A DNA stretch of 64,000 nt from Galactobacter caseinivorans (GCF_003640665.1 NZ_QQXL01000001.1:124001-188000); one strand, 5' to 3'. Positions 17,611 through 26,496 are shown, counted from the first letter of the stretch. Made by a program: numbers and translations. Notes: generated by a model from the sequence alone, not told the origin.

Positions 17611-18942
17611 ATGCGCATCATCATCGCCGGCGGCGGCCCGGCCGGTTCAACGGCAGCCACCTACCTGGCCCGCGCCGGCCTGGACGTGGTGGTCCTGGAG
17701 AAGACGCACTACCCCCGCGAGAAGGTCTGCGGTGACGGCCTGACGCCGCGCGCCGTCAAGGAGATGCAACTCGTGGGGCTGGAGCACCGCGAGGAGGACG
17801 GCTGGCGCCGTCAGCAGGGGCTGCGGTTGGTGGCCAAGGGCAAGCGCGTGGACTTCCCCTTCGCGGAGCTCTCCGAGTTTCCCGGGTACGGGCTGGTGCG
17901 CACGCGCCTTGGCTTTGACGAGGAACTGGCCATGCTGGCCCGCGCCGCCGGCGCCACCATCCTTGAGGGCCACTCAGTCACGGAGGCGCTGCGCGATGAC
18001 TCCGGGCGGGTGACGGGGCTGCGCGCCCAGATCCTGGACGCGGCCGGGCGGCGCACCGGCGAGTCCGTGGACGTGCACGGTGACCTGGTGCTGGCGTGTG
18101 ATGGCAACTCCACCCGCACCGCACTGAGCCTGGGGCTGCCCAAGCGCGACGACCGCCCGCTCGGCGTGGCGTATCGCACCTATTACACCTCCCCGGAACA
18201 CAACATGGACTGGATGGAGGGCTGGCTTGAGCTCCCCGACGCCCAGGGCAAGCCGCTGCCGGGCTATGGCTGGGTCTTTGGCGTGGGGGATGGCACCTGC
18301 AATGTGGGGCTCGGCATCCTGAACTCCTCCAAGCACTTCGGCAAGCTGGATTACCGCAAGGTGCTCTCCAGCTGGACCGGCGGCATGGACGCCTCCCGCA
18401 CCTTTGATGCGGAGCATCAGGTGGGCGGCATCAAGGGCGCCGCCCTCCCCATGGGCTTCAACCGCACCCCGCACTACCTGCCCGGCGTGCTGCTGCTCGG
18501 GGACTCCGGCGGCATGGTCTCCCCGTTCAACGGTGAGGGGATCAGCTACGCCATGGAGGCCGCACGTTACGCCGCGGAGCTCATCATCGTGGCCTCCGCT
18601 GGCACGCGGGGCACCAGCAGGGCCGCGCAGGACGCCCTGCTGGCCACCTACCCGGACATCGTCCGGCAGGCCTGGGGCTCCCACTTCACGCTCGGCAAGG
18701 TCTTTGCCCGCCTGATCGGCAACCCCAAGGTCATGTCCTTGGCGCTCTCCACCGGCATGCAGGTTCCGCCGCTGATGCGCTTTGTGGTCAAGGCCATGGC
18801 GAACCTCACCGCCCAGGACAGCCCGGGCTTTGACGATAGAGTGATGCACGTGCTGGAGGGGCTCTTCCCTCCGGCTTCCAATCGTTCCCCCGCCCCCACG
18901 CGCGGCCTTTCCGGGCCGGCGCGGACCTCGACAACGAAGTAG
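17611..18942 (+). CDS. Geranylgeranyl-reductase-family FAD enzyme, MenJ-like
   Basis: 443 residues with an N-terminal FAD motif (IIIAGGGPAGSTAATYLARAGLDVVVLEK), the family segment YPREKVCGDGLTPRAVKEM and the second FAD loop LLLGDSGGMVSPFNGEGISYAMEA. In mycobacteria the homologue MenJ saturates one isoprene unit of menaquinone. Here it lies between menG and a polyprenyl synthase, which supports the same role. ATG 17611 follows GGAAGA. It probably works at the membrane. Confidence 0.85.
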   Translation: MRIIIAGGGPAGSTAATYLARAGLDVVVLEKTHYPREKVCGDGLTPRAVKEMQLVGLEHREEDGWRRQQGLRLVAKGKRVDFPFAELSEFPGYGLVRTRLGFDEELAMLARAAGATILEGHSVTEALRDDSGRVTGLRAQILDAAGRRTGESVDVHGDLVLACDGNSTRTALSLGLPKRDDRPLGVAYRTYYTSPEHNMDWMEGWLELPDAQGKPLPGYGWVFGVGDGTCNVGLGILNSSKHFGKLDYRKVLSSWTGGMDASRTFDAEHQVGGIKGAALPMGFNRTPHYLPGVLLLGDSGGMVSPFNGEGISYAMEAARYAAELIIVASAGTRGTSRAAQDALLATYPDIVRQAWGSHFTLGKVFARLIGNPKVMSLALSTGMQVPPLMRFVVKAMANLTAQDSPGFDDRVMHVLEGLFPPASNRSPAPTRGLSGPARTSTTK

Positions 18943-18953
18943 GACCGAGCAAC

Positions 18954-20048
18954 GTGAGTGAATCGTCCTGGACGTCCGCCGGCCATGGTGTCTCGGAGTC
19001 GATCAACTTCGACCCCACCACCCAGGCGCTGGCCGCCACCATCCAGTTGCCCGCGGGCTTCCGTGCCGTGGCGGAGGACGCCGCGTTTGGTCCTGCCGTG
19101 ATGTCCGGGATGGCCAAGGTGGAAAAGCGCCTGCTGGACGCGATTGCGAACTCCGATCCGGTCATTGACCGCGCCTCCCGTCACCTCGCGGAGGCCGGCG
19201 GCAAGCGCGTGCGCCCGCTGCTGGTCATCCTGGCCTCCCTGCTGGGCACCGGCGTCAACGACCGCGTGATCCAGGCCGCCACGATCGTGGAGATGACGCA
19301 CCTGGCCACGCTGTACCACGACGACGTGATGGACGACGCCCCGCTGCGCCGCGGCGCCCCCACGGCCCAGCAGGTCTGGGGCAACTCCGTGGCCATCCTC
19401 ACCGGAGACCTCATCCTCGCCAGGGCCTCCGTCCTTGGCGCGGAGCTTGGCCCGCGCGCCGTGGCGTTGCAGGCCCGCACCTTTGAGCGCCTGTGCTTGG
19501 GTCAGCTCCACGAGTTTGTTGGTCCCCGCGAGAGCGAGGACGCCGTGGAGCACTACCTGCAGGTCATGAGCGACAAGACGGCGTCGTTGATCGCGGCCGC
19601 GGGCGAGTACGGCACGCTCTTTGGCGAGGCAGACCAGGCCACGCAGCAGATCCTCACGGAGTACGGCGAGAAGGTGGGCATCGCCTTCCAGCTCGCGGAT
19701 GATGTGCTGGATGTGACCGGAGCCTCCAAGAAGTCCGGCAAGGTGGCGGGGACGGATCTGCGAGAGCGCGTCCCCACCCTGCCCGTGCTGTTGTTGCGCC
19801 AGGATGCCGCCGCGGGAGACGCTCAGGCGGCGCGCGTGGTGGAGCAGATCGACGCGGACCTCAGCAGCGACGAGGCGCTGGCCGCGGCAGTGCTTGCCTT
19901 GGCCGCCCAGCCCGCCACGCAGCGCGCGTGGGAGGTGGCCCTGCAGTGGTCGCGGGATGCTGTCCAGGTGCTGGCCCCGCTTCCGGAGGGCACCGTCAAG
20001 GAAGCCCTGGTGTCCTTCGCGGACGCCGTCGTGACCCGCGAGGGCTAA
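18954..20048 (+). CDS. Polyprenyl diphosphate synthase (menaquinone side chain)
   Basis: A trans-isoprenyl diphosphate synthase of 364 residues that builds the side chain attached by MenA. Both aspartate-rich motifs are present: DDVMD (residues 123-127) and DDVLD (249-253), with GGKRVRPLL binding the diphosphate. The residues before the first DDxxD (EMTHLATLYH) are small enough for long-chain products, so heptaprenyl or longer is likely. GTG 18954 is the start. The stop overlaps the convergent HIT stop by three bases (CTAA). Confidence 0.9.
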   Translation: MSESSWTSAGHGVSESINFDPTTQALAATIQLPAGFRAVAEDAAFGPAVMSGMAKVEKRLLDAIANSDPVIDRASRHLAEAGGKRVRPLLVILASLLGTGVNDRVIQAATIVEMTHLATLYHDDVMDDAPLRRGAPTAQQVWGNSVAILTGDLILARASVLGAELGPRAVALQARTFERLCLGQLHEFVGPRESEDAVEHYLQVMSDKTASLIAAAGEYGTLFGEADQATQQILTEYGEKVGIAFQLADDVLDVTGASKKSGKVAGTDLRERVPTLPVLLLRQDAAAGDAQAARVVEQIDADLSSDEALAAAVLALAAQPATQRAWEVALQWSRDAVQVLAPLPEGTVKEALVSFADAVVTREG

Positions 20049-20581
20049 GCCGGCGGCGCCACCACGTCGGCGCTGCTGAGGCCCTCGGCCGTCAGCACGC
20101 CCGCCAGGGCCGCGCCCAGTTCTGCCGCCTTGGCCCGGCGCACGTCCACCGGAACCCGGTGGCGCATCTGCCGGTACAGCGCGTCGTCATCCCACCGCGG
20201 GAACACGTGCAGGTGATAGTGCCACACATGCTGATTGCCCGCCGGTTCGTTGTGCTGGCGCACGCTGGTTCCCTGCGGCGCCCACGCCGCCTTCATGGCA
20301 AGCGCCACCCGACGCGACATGACCGCGATGGCCGCGTTCACGGCGTCGGGCAGGTCGTAGAGCGCCTCAAAGTGCGCGGAGGGAATCACCATGGCGTGAC
20401 CCTCATGATCGCCAAATCCGTCGCAGGCAATGAGGACGGAGACCAACTCGTCGCGGTACACCAGGTCGGTGGGCACGCAGAGATTGTCCGCGGAGAAGGG
20501 GACGGCCCCCTGCACCAGCTCACAAAACGGGCACGCGTAATCGCGCGGCGCGTGGCTGGTGAAGAGGGCCGCGGTGTTCAC
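20045..20581 (-). CDS. HIT-family hydrolase
   Basis: 178 residues. The histidine triad HYHLHVFPR is complete, with the preceding NQHVW and an N-terminal CPFCELVQG zinc knuckle. HIT proteins hydrolyse or transfer nucleotide phosphoramidates and adenylates. GTG 20581 overlaps the upstream stop (GTGA), so it is translationally coupled to the SUKH-like gene; longer in-frame sequence is arginine-rich and not HIT-like. Exact substrate unknown. Confidence 0.88.
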   Translation of the reverse strand: MNTAALFTSHAPRDYACPFCELVQGAVPFSADNLCVPTDLVYRDELVSVLIACDGFGDHEGHAMVIPSAHFEALYDLPDAVNAAIAVMSRRVALAMKAAWAPQGTSVRQHNEPAGNQHVWHYHLHVFPRWDDDALYRQMRHRVPVDVRRAKAAELGAALAGVLTAEGLSSADVVAPPA

Positions 20582-21069
20582 TTCTCGGAACCGTCCCTGG
20601 CGACCACATCCGGGTCCACATCGCCGGTGGCGTCCACGGTGCCAAGCGCAGGGAGGACCTCCTCGAAGACCCACGCGAAGTAGTCCATGAAGTATTCGCT
20701 CACGGTGGCGTCCATGGGAACCCAGCCGCCCTTGGCGTTGGGGCGGCGCGCAATCAGCGGATCCGGCACGTTGAGGGAGTCCACCGGGATGCCCCAGGTG
20801 TACGCCTCGTCCTCGTCCTCCATGAAGAGGAGGTAGCCATCCTCCACCTCCAGCTCGTCCGGGTCCCAGACAAAGTAGTAGGCCTCCATGAGGTCCTCCA
20901 CCGCGCCAACGGCCAGGTAAAGGTCCTCCAGGGCGGTGGGGATCTGAACCCCGGACTCGCGCAGGGCCTCTTGCAGCTCCTCGCGGGTGAGCCCGTCCTC
21001 GGGCTGCCAGGGTTGGTCAAAGTAGCTGGGGATCAGGGAACGGAAAGACTGCGTAAACGGCTCGGCCAT
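20578..21069 (-). CDS. SUKH/SMI1-KNR4-like acidic protein
   Basis: 163 residues, very acidic (stretches such as DPDELEVEDGYLLFMEDEDEAY). The layout (ESGVQIPTALEDLYLAVGAVEDLMEAYYFV, then WGIPVDSLN and a C-terminal DYFAWVFEEVLPAL) resembles SMI1/KNR4 domains, where the first helix and IP..L..LY pattern are typical. Many such proteins are immunity proteins for contact toxins, but no toxin is adjacent here and it is coupled to a HIT gene. The family call is tentative. Confidence 0.6.
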   Translation of the reverse strand: MAEPFTQSFRSLIPSYFDQPWQPEDGLTREELQEALRESGVQIPTALEDLYLAVGAVEDLMEAYYFVWDPDELEVEDGYLLFMEDEDEAYTWGIPVDSLNVPDPLIARRPNAKGGWVPMDATVSEYFMDYFAWVFEEVLPALGTVDATGDVDPDVVARDGSEK

Positions 21070-21075
21070 ACCCCA

Positions 21076-21081
21076 ATCGTA
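21076..21081 (-). promoter_or_regulatory. -10 box of a probable leaderless mRNA (SUKH-like gene)
   Basis: On the minus strand TACGAT occupies -12 to -7 relative to ATG 21069, with no ribosome site. Confidence 0.5.
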
Positions 21082-21122
21082 GGGCCACTCGGGGGCCAGC
21101 GGCGACCGCCGTGGTGAGCGAC

Positions 21123-22046
21123 TCAGATGGCCGGATGGGACCTGCGCCGCTGCTGGTGCAGGGCGTCGATGATCAGCACCACCACGGCCACCCAGACCAG
21201 GCAGAAACCGGCCCAGCGCTGCGGTGGCATGGGCTCGTGGAACACAAACACGGCGATGATGAACAGCAGCAGCGGGGCAATGTATTGCAGCATCGCGATG
21301 GTGGTGAGCGGCAGCCTGGCGGCCGCGGCGGCAAAGGCCAGGAGCGGCAGGGCCGTGGCGACGCCGGAGGCGGCCATGAGCCAGAAGTGGCCGGCGCCCT
21401 GCTGGAAGAGCGTCAGCGTGCCCTGCCCGGCCATGATGCCCATGACCACCGCGGCGATGGGGGTGAGCCAGGCGGTCTCCGCGGTGAGCCCCTCCAGGGC
21501 GCCAACGCTGCGTCCCACGCGGTTCTTGACCAGGCCGTACGTGCCAAAGGAGAACGCCAGGATGAGGCTGATCCAGGGCACCTGACCGTAGGCCACGGAC
21601 AAGACGGCCACCGCCAGCAAGCCGATCCCCATGGCCACCCACTGCAGGCGCGAGAGCCGCTCGCGCAACACCATCACGCCAAGCACCGTGGAGACCAACG
21701 GGTTGATGAAGTACCCCAGGGAGGCCTCCGCCGTATGCCCGGAGAGCACGGCAAAGGTGTAGGTGAGCCAGTTGCCCGCGATCAGGATCGACGCGGCGGC
21801 CAGCGTGAAGGTCAGGCGCGGGTTGGTGAAGACCGTCCAGAAGGAGCGCCAGGAACGCATCACGGTGAGCAAGATGGCGCACAGGAGCAGGGAGAAGATG
21901 ACCCGATCCGCCACCACCTCCACGGCGCTGGCAGACTCGATTGTCTTGAAGTACAGCGGCAGGAAGCCCCACATCACGTAGGCGGAAACGCCGGCGATGA
22001 AGCCGATCTTGTGGTGATTGGGTGCGGGAGGAGTGGACACGGTCAC
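21123..22046 (-). CDS. RarD-type EamA/DMT transporter
   Basis: 307 residues, ten predicted transmembrane segments in two EamA repeats. The N-terminal GFIAGVSAYVMWGFLPLYFKTI and the INPLVSTVLGVMVLRERLS segment are typical of RarD (chloramphenicol-sensitivity protein) homologues. It probably exports a metabolite; substrate unknown. GTG 22046 is used, with GTG 22040 also possible. It is divergent from the ferredoxin reductase gene across a 537-bp repeat-rich region. Confidence 0.85.
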   Translation of the reverse strand: MTVSTPPAPNHHKIGFIAGVSAYVMWGFLPLYFKTIESASAVEVVADRVIFSLLLCAILLTVMRSWRSFWTVFTNPRLTFTLAAASILIAGNWLTYTFAVLSGHTAEASLGYFINPLVSTVLGVMVLRERLSRLQWVAMGIGLLAVAVLSVAYGQVPWISLILAFSFGTYGLVKNRVGRSVGALEGLTAETAWLTPIAAVVMGIMAGQGTLTLFQQGAGHFWLMAASGVATALPLLAFAAAAARLPLTTIAMLQYIAPLLLFIIAVFVFHEPMPPQRWAGFCLVWVAVVVLIIDALHQQRRRSHPAI

Positions 22047-22206
22047 GATCCCTAGCAGACCACTCGTGCCTGCGCTTGTCACATCCGTGACGCCCCGCCG
22101 GCGGGAGGGCGGGGGTTGGCGGCGCGGTGGGCGGGCGGCGCGGTGGGTGGCGCGGTGTGCTCGACGGCGCGTGGCGGGGTAGGCGGCGGGGTGCGCGAGG
22201 AAACCC

Positions 22207-22315
22207 GGATCTGCTCATGTTTCGTGGATCTGCTCGCCTTTCATGGATCTGCTCCGTCCATTGGGGCGAGCAAATCCACCGAACACGAGCAAATCCATAG
22301 AACACGAGCAAATCC
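22207..22315. repeat. 19-bp-phased inverted repeat array, type A copy 1
   Basis: Forward 10-mers GGATCTGCTC at 22207, 22226 and 22245, then a 13-nt centre (22255-22267), then inverse 10-mers GAGCAAATCC at 22268, 22287 and 22306. Every step is exactly 19 bp. The spacers are partly complementary too, so the whole 109 bp could fold into one long imperfect hairpin. It lies between two divergent genes, so it is not a terminator. 19 is not a multiple of 3, so the repeat is not coding. Confidence 0.95.
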
Positions 22316-22451
22316 TCGGCGGGGGTCCCCGTCCGCCGTCGCCGCCGTCCCCGTCGTCCGCCGCCGCCCGCCGCCGTCCGTCGTCCCCGCCGCCCGCCGC
22401 CGTCCCCCGCCCCCGTCCGCCGTCCGCCGTCCCCGCCGCCCGCCGTCGTGC
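22313..22451 (+). repeat. 139-nt adenine-free low-complexity tract
   Basis: No A occurs on the plus strand from 22313 to 22451. The tract is made of irregular GTCC, GCC and GTCCGCC steps. It starts in the last unit of the phased array and ends about 130 bp before the ferredoxin reductase start. No protein frame through it looks real. Confidence 0.9.
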
Positions 22452-22583
22452 ACTCGCGTTCGTGGCGCATGTCACCTCTCAAGGCATCTTTCAGGCGGCC
22501 CGCTTAGGATTGTGGCTGGCCTGTGCACCCGCGCCGCGCGTGTGCCCACCTCAGAGGCCCCCGGATTTGTCGGAAGGATCCCC

Positions 22584-23990
22584 GTGCCGTCCCCCCTTGA
22601 GAACCGTCCCCTGCGTGTTGCGATCATCGGAGCCGGCCCGGCCGGCGTGTATGCGGCGGACATTCTGACCAAGGCCGAGCGGGAGTTTGAGGTCAGCATT
22701 GACCTGTTCGACCAGCACCCTGCGCCGTACGGACTCATCCGCTACGGCGTGGCCCCGGATCACCCGCGCATCAAGGGGATCGTGAAGGCGCTGCACAAGG
22801 TCCTGGATCGCGGGGACATCCGCTTCATCGGCGACGTGACCTACGGCCGCGACCTGCTCCTGTCTGACATCCGCGATCTCTACGACGCGGTCATCTTTGC
22901 CACCGGCGCCAACGACGACGCCGCGCTGAACATCCCGGGCGAGGAGCTGGAGGGCTCCTTTGGCGCCTCCGACGTGGTGTCTTGGTATGACGGGCACCCG
23001 GACGTGCCGCGCACCTGGCCGCTGAACGCCAAGGAGATCGCGGTCATCGGCAACGGCAACGTGGCCCTGGACGTGGCTCGTGTGCTGTCCAAGCACGCGG
23101 ATGACCTGCTGGTGACGGAGATCCCGGACAACGTGTACCAGGGCCTCAAGTCCTCGCCCGTCACGGATGTGCACGTCTTTGGGCGCCGCGGCCCCGCGCA
23201 GATCAAATTCACGCCGCTGGAACTGCGCGAGCTCTCCCACTCCAAGGACGTGGACATTGTCCTGTACCCGGAGGACTTCGAGTTTGACGCCGCCAGCGAT
23301 GAGGCCATCAAGAGCAACAACCAGGTCAAGACCATGGTCAACACCCTGACCAACTGGATCGTGGAGGAGCAGGACACGGGCGCCTCACGCCGCCTGCACC
23401 TGCACTTCCTGCAGTCTCCCGTGGAGATCTTGGGGGAGGACGGCAAGGTGGTTGGCCTGCGCATGGAGCGCCAGGAGTTGCAGGGGGATGCCAGCGTGAA
23501 GGGCACGGGGGAGATGGTGGATTACCCGGTCCAGGCCGTCTACCGCGCCATCGGCTACTTCGGCACCGAGGTGCCGGAGCTGGGCTTTGATGCCAAGCGC
23601 GGCGTGATCCCGAATCAGGGCGGCCGGGTGCTGGACGCCGACGGCGCTGTGGTCCCTGGGGTCTACACGACCGGCTGGATCAAGCGCGGCCCGGTGGGCC
23701 TGATTGGCCACACCAAGGGCGACGCGCTGGAGACCATTGGGCACCTGCTAGATGATCACGCCTCGCTGAAGCCGGCCACGCAGCCCTCAGAGGACGCGTT
23801 GATTCAGCTGCTCAACGAGCGCGGCATCGAGTTCACCACCTGGGAGGGCTGGCAGGCCCTTGATGCGCATGAGCGCGAGCTGGGCGCCGCCGCCACCGAG
23901 GCCGGGCCTGTGGCGCGCGAGCGCGTGAAGGTGGTCCCGCGCGAGGACATGGTGCGGATCGCGTTGGGGGTTCAGGCGCCCGTCGGCTGA
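22584..23990 (+). CDS. FprA-type NADPH-ferredoxin reductase
   Basis: 468 residues of the adrenodoxin-reductase-like class. N-terminal FAD motif VAIIGAGPAGVYAADIL, then HPAPYGLIRYGVAPDHPRIKGI, the NADP-binding AVIGNGNVALDVARVL, VFGRRGPAQIKFTPLELREL, and the C-terminal GWIKRGPVGLIGHTKGDALETI. It moves electrons between NADPH and ferredoxins. GTG 22584 is chosen because GGAAGGA precedes it by five bases. Upstream in-frame codons fall in the repeats and are not protein-like. Confidence 0.93.
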   Translation: MPSPLENRPLRVAIIGAGPAGVYAADILTKAEREFEVSIDLFDQHPAPYGLIRYGVAPDHPRIKGIVKALHKVLDRGDIRFIGDVTYGRDLLLSDIRDLYDAVIFATGANDDAALNIPGEELEGSFGASDVVSWYDGHPDVPRTWPLNAKEIAVIGNGNVALDVARVLSKHADDLLVTEIPDNVYQGLKSSPVTDVHVFGRRGPAQIKFTPLELRELSHSKDVDIVLYPEDFEFDAASDEAIKSNNQVKTMVNTLTNWIVEEQDTGASRRLHLHFLQSPVEILGEDGKVVGLRMERQELQGDASVKGTGEMVDYPVQAVYRAIGYFGTEVPELGFDAKRGVIPNQGGRVLDADGAVVPGVYTTGWIKRGPVGLIGHTKGDALETIGHLLDDHASLKPATQPSEDALIQLLNERGIEFTTWEGWQALDAHERELGAAATEAGPVARERVKVVPREDMVRIALGVQAPVG

Positions 23991-24060
23991 GGTTTCTGGG
24001 CCGCGCCGGCTCGCGGCGCCGGGCCCCCTGTCACCACTTATCCACATTTGCTGTGTAGTG

Positions 24061-24079
24061 ATGCAGTAAATCAGTGCAT
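24061..24079. promoter_or_regulatory. Palindromic operator candidate upstream of the MFS gene
   Basis: ATGCA (24061-24065) and TGCAT (24075-24079) are inverted around nine bases, with further partial symmetry. The site ends nine bases before the -10 box, where a repressor would block RNA polymerase. Confidence 0.4.
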
Positions 24080-24087
24080 TCCCGGTC

Positions 24088-24093
24088 TAGACT
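24088..24093 (+). promoter_or_regulatory. -10 box of a probable leaderless mRNA (MFS gene)
   Basis: TAGACT occupies -12 to -7 relative to GTG 24100. No ribosome site exists. Confidence 0.55.
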
Positions 24094-24099
24094 GCTCGG

Positions 24100-25416
24100 G
24101 TGCCCCGATTGCTTGCCGACATCACGCCCCTGAAGGTCTCGCCTGCGTATCGGCGGATCTTCTTCGGTAATGCCCTCTCCATCATCGGCACCGCCGTCAC
24201 GCTCATGGCGGTCAGCCTGGAGGTCTTTGAGCTGACCCAGTCCTCTGCGGCGGTCGGCATGATTGGGCTCTGCGCCCTGATCCCCTTGATTGTGGCCGGG
24301 CTCTACGGCGGGGCCATCGCGGACTCCTTTGACCGGCGCAAGGTGGCCCTGTGCTCCTCTCTGGTGCTCTGGTTCACCACCGTGCTCATCTGCGCGCAGG
24401 CGTGGGCGGGGCTGCAGCAGGTCTGGCTCCTCTACCTCCTCACCGCCATTCACTCCGCGGCCGGCGGCATCAATGCGCCTACGCGCGGGGCCATCATCCC
24501 GGCGCTGGTGGGAGACAAGCTGCTCCCGTCCGCCAATGCGCTGAACATGATCCTTGGCTCCGTCGGCATGATGGTGGCGCCCGTGATTGGCGGTTTTCTG
24601 GTGGCCACGGTGGGCTTCAAGTGGACCTACACCCTGGACGTGGTCACGTTTCTTGGCTCGCTGTACTCGGTGTGGCGGCTGCCGCCCATGCCGCCGTCGG
24701 AGAAGCGTGGCGTCCCCGGGTTCAAGGCCGTGTTCGACGGCTTTGCGTTCCTGGCCACGCGTCCCAACGTCCGCATGACCTTCCTGATTGACCTCTGCGC
24801 CATGATCCTGGCCGCGTCCAGGGCGCTGCTGCCTGCCATCGCCGCCTTTTCGCTGGGCGGAGGGACCGCGACCGTGGGCTTCCTCCTGGGGGCGGGCGCG
24901 GCTGGCTCGTTCCTCGGCGCCATCTTCTCCGGGCCTTTGGGTGGGGTGGTCCGCCAGGGGCGCGCGGTGTACTGGGCGGTCTCCGCGTGGGGGCTCACGA
25001 CCCTGGCGGTCGGAGCGGTGGTTCTCATGTGCCGTCCGGGGCCCGACGGCGCTGCGAACGTCTGGGGGGTCATCCTGGCTGTCCTTTTCCTGCTGGTAGG
25101 CGGCCTCGCGGATACGGTCAGCAGCGTGTTCCGCAACACGATCTTGCAGTCGGCCACCCCGGATCACCTCCGCGGGCGCCTGCAGGGAGTCTTTGTGGTG
25201 GTGGTCACGGGCGGGCCGCGGTTGGGGGACGCGATCGCCGGTGGACTCGCGACCGCCTGGGCCGTGGCGCTCGGTTCCTCCTCCGCCACCAACGGGGCGC
25301 CGGGCGAGGGTCTCACCCTGCTGCTGGGCGGCCTGGCCTGTGTGCTTGGTGCCGCATTGTTGATGCGCTGGCAGCCCGGGTTCTTGCAGTACGACTCCCG
25401 CGACCCCCAGCCGTGA
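24100..25416 (+). CDS. MFS transporter, EntS-like
   Basis: 438 residues, twelve predicted transmembrane segments. The N-terminal half (PAYRRIFFGNALSIIGTAVTLMAVSLEVFEL) and the loop GGAIADSFDRRKVAL between helices 2 and 3 are MFS signatures, of the EntS/MFS_3 class of drug or siderophore exporters. It stands alone with its own operator-like site and promoter. It might export an iron chelator, since efeUOB is nearby, but there is no direct evidence. Confidence 0.87.
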   Translation: MPRLLADITPLKVSPAYRRIFFGNALSIIGTAVTLMAVSLEVFELTQSSAAVGMIGLCALIPLIVAGLYGGAIADSFDRRKVALCSSLVLWFTTVLICAQAWAGLQQVWLLYLLTAIHSAAGGINAPTRGAIIPALVGDKLLPSANALNMILGSVGMMVAPVIGGFLVATVGFKWTYTLDVVTFLGSLYSVWRLPPMPPSEKRGVPGFKAVFDGFAFLATRPNVRMTFLIDLCAMILAASRALLPAIAAFSLGGGTATVGFLLGAGAAGSFLGAIFSGPLGGVVRQGRAVYWAVSAWGLTTLAVGAVVLMCRPGPDGAANVWGVILAVLFLLVGGLADTVSSVFRNTILQSATPDHLRGRLQGVFVVVVTGGPRLGDAIAGGLATAWAVALGSSSATNGAPGEGLTLLLGGLACVLGAALLMRWQPGFLQYDSRDPQP

Positions 25417-25560
25417 GGCTCGCCACCGTGAGAACTGGGCCGTGAGGTGCGCTACTTCCCGGGAACATGGCAGGCACTAGGCTCGTTCTCCTAAGGAAGA
25501 GCCCCTGCACCCCTCAACGTGGGACATGCGCAGCGGGCCTGCGGCGGAGAGGATTGAGCG

Positions 25561-26445
25561 GTGCACCGACACTTTAACGGCGTCAAGACGGCGGCCCTGA
25601 TGGGCGGCATGTTTGCCGTGCTCCTGGCGATCGGTGGGCTCATTGCCGCCAGCACGCGCAGCCCAGTGTTTATTTGGGTTTTTGCGCTGATCGGCGTGGC
25701 GACCACGGCGTATAGCTATTGGAACTCAGACAAGCTGGCGATTCGTTCCATGAACGCCGTGGGGGTCACGCCGGAGCAGCAGCCCGTCATGCACCGGATT
25801 GTGCACGAGCTCTCCACGCGCTCCGGACAACCCATGCCCCGCCTGTTTGTCTCCCCGACCAGCAGCCCCAACGCCTTCGCGACGGGCCGCAACCCTCAGC
25901 GCGCGGCCGTCTGCTGCACGGAGGGCATCCTGGAGTTGCTCTCCGAGCGGGAGCTGCGCGGTGTGCTTGGCCACGAGCTGATGCACGTCTACAACCGGGA
26001 CATCCTCACCTCCTCCGTGGCCGCGGCCCTGGCCGGCGTCATCACCTCCGTGGCGCAGTTCCTCATGTTCTTTGGCGGCGGCAGGGACGAGAACGGCCGG
26101 CCGGCGGGCAATCCGCTGGCCATGATCGCCATTGCCCTGCTGGCCCCGGTCGCGGCCTCGGTGATCCAGATGGCGGTCTCCCGCACGCGAGAATATGACG
26201 CGGACCAGGACGGCGCGGAGCTGACCGGGGACCCGGCGGCGCTGGCCTCTGCGCTGTACAAGATTGAGCACGGGATCCAGGCGGCGCCCCTGCCCAAGCA
26301 GACCCGCATCGAGAACACGGCGCACATGATGATCCAGAGCCCATTTGGCAAGGTGGCCAAGCTCTTCAGCACCCACCCGCCCACGCAGGATCGCATTGAG
26401 CGCCTGCGGGTGCAGGCGGAGCGGGAGGGGCGAACCTGGGGCTGA
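25561..26445 (+). CDS. htpX: Membrane zinc metalloprotease
   Basis: 294 residues of the M48 family, taking part in membrane-protein quality control. Two N-terminal membrane segments, then the HELMH zinc site at residues 138-142, two more hydrophobic segments, and the third zinc ligand region SRTREYDADQDGAELTG. The C-terminal STHPPTQDRIERL is the HtpX signature. GTG 25561 is the start; TAGGCT and CCTAAGGAAG lie upstream. A terminator follows. Confidence 0.93.
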   Translation: MHRHFNGVKTAALMGGMFAVLLAIGGLIAASTRSPVFIWVFALIGVATTAYSYWNSDKLAIRSMNAVGVTPEQQPVMHRIVHELSTRSGQPMPRLFVSPTSSPNAFATGRNPQRAAVCCTEGILELLSERELRGVLGHELMHVYNRDILTSSVAAALAGVITSVAQFLMFFGGGRDENGRPAGNPLAMIAIALLAPVAASVIQMAVSRTREYDADQDGAELTGDPAALASALYKIEHGIQAAPLPKQTRIENTAHMMIQSPFGKVAKLFSTHPPTQDRIERLRVQAEREGRTWG

Positions 26446-26472
26446 TCCGGCCCGGATTCGCTGAGAACTCGA

Positions 26473-26486
26473 TCACAATTTTGTGA
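26473..26486. promoter_or_regulatory. TCACAA-TT-TTGTGA palindrome
   Basis: Perfect 6-bp arms around TT, 28 bp after the htpX stop and before its terminator. It may be a regulator site or chance; it is far from the efeU start. Confidence 0.25.
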
Positions 26487-26496
26487 GGATCCCCTT

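Larger units (their letters stand above)
22047..22583. other. Intergenic region between rarD-like and fprA-like genes
   Basis: 537 bp with no credible gene. Contents: a GC-rich G/T repeat stretch (about 22090-22200), the phased array, the A-free tract, and a possible -10 box TAGGAT at 22505-22510 for the ferredoxin reductase gene. Confidence 0.6.

Noticed and set aside
22207-22315. CRISPR array
   Set aside because: Repeats of 10 bp with 9-nt spacers, the second half inverted, and no cas genes. The geometry does not fit any CRISPR type.
26473-26486. CRP-type binding site
   Set aside because: The arms are TCACAA...TTGTGA, the reverse order of TGTGA...TCACA, and the site lies before a terminator rather than at a promoter.
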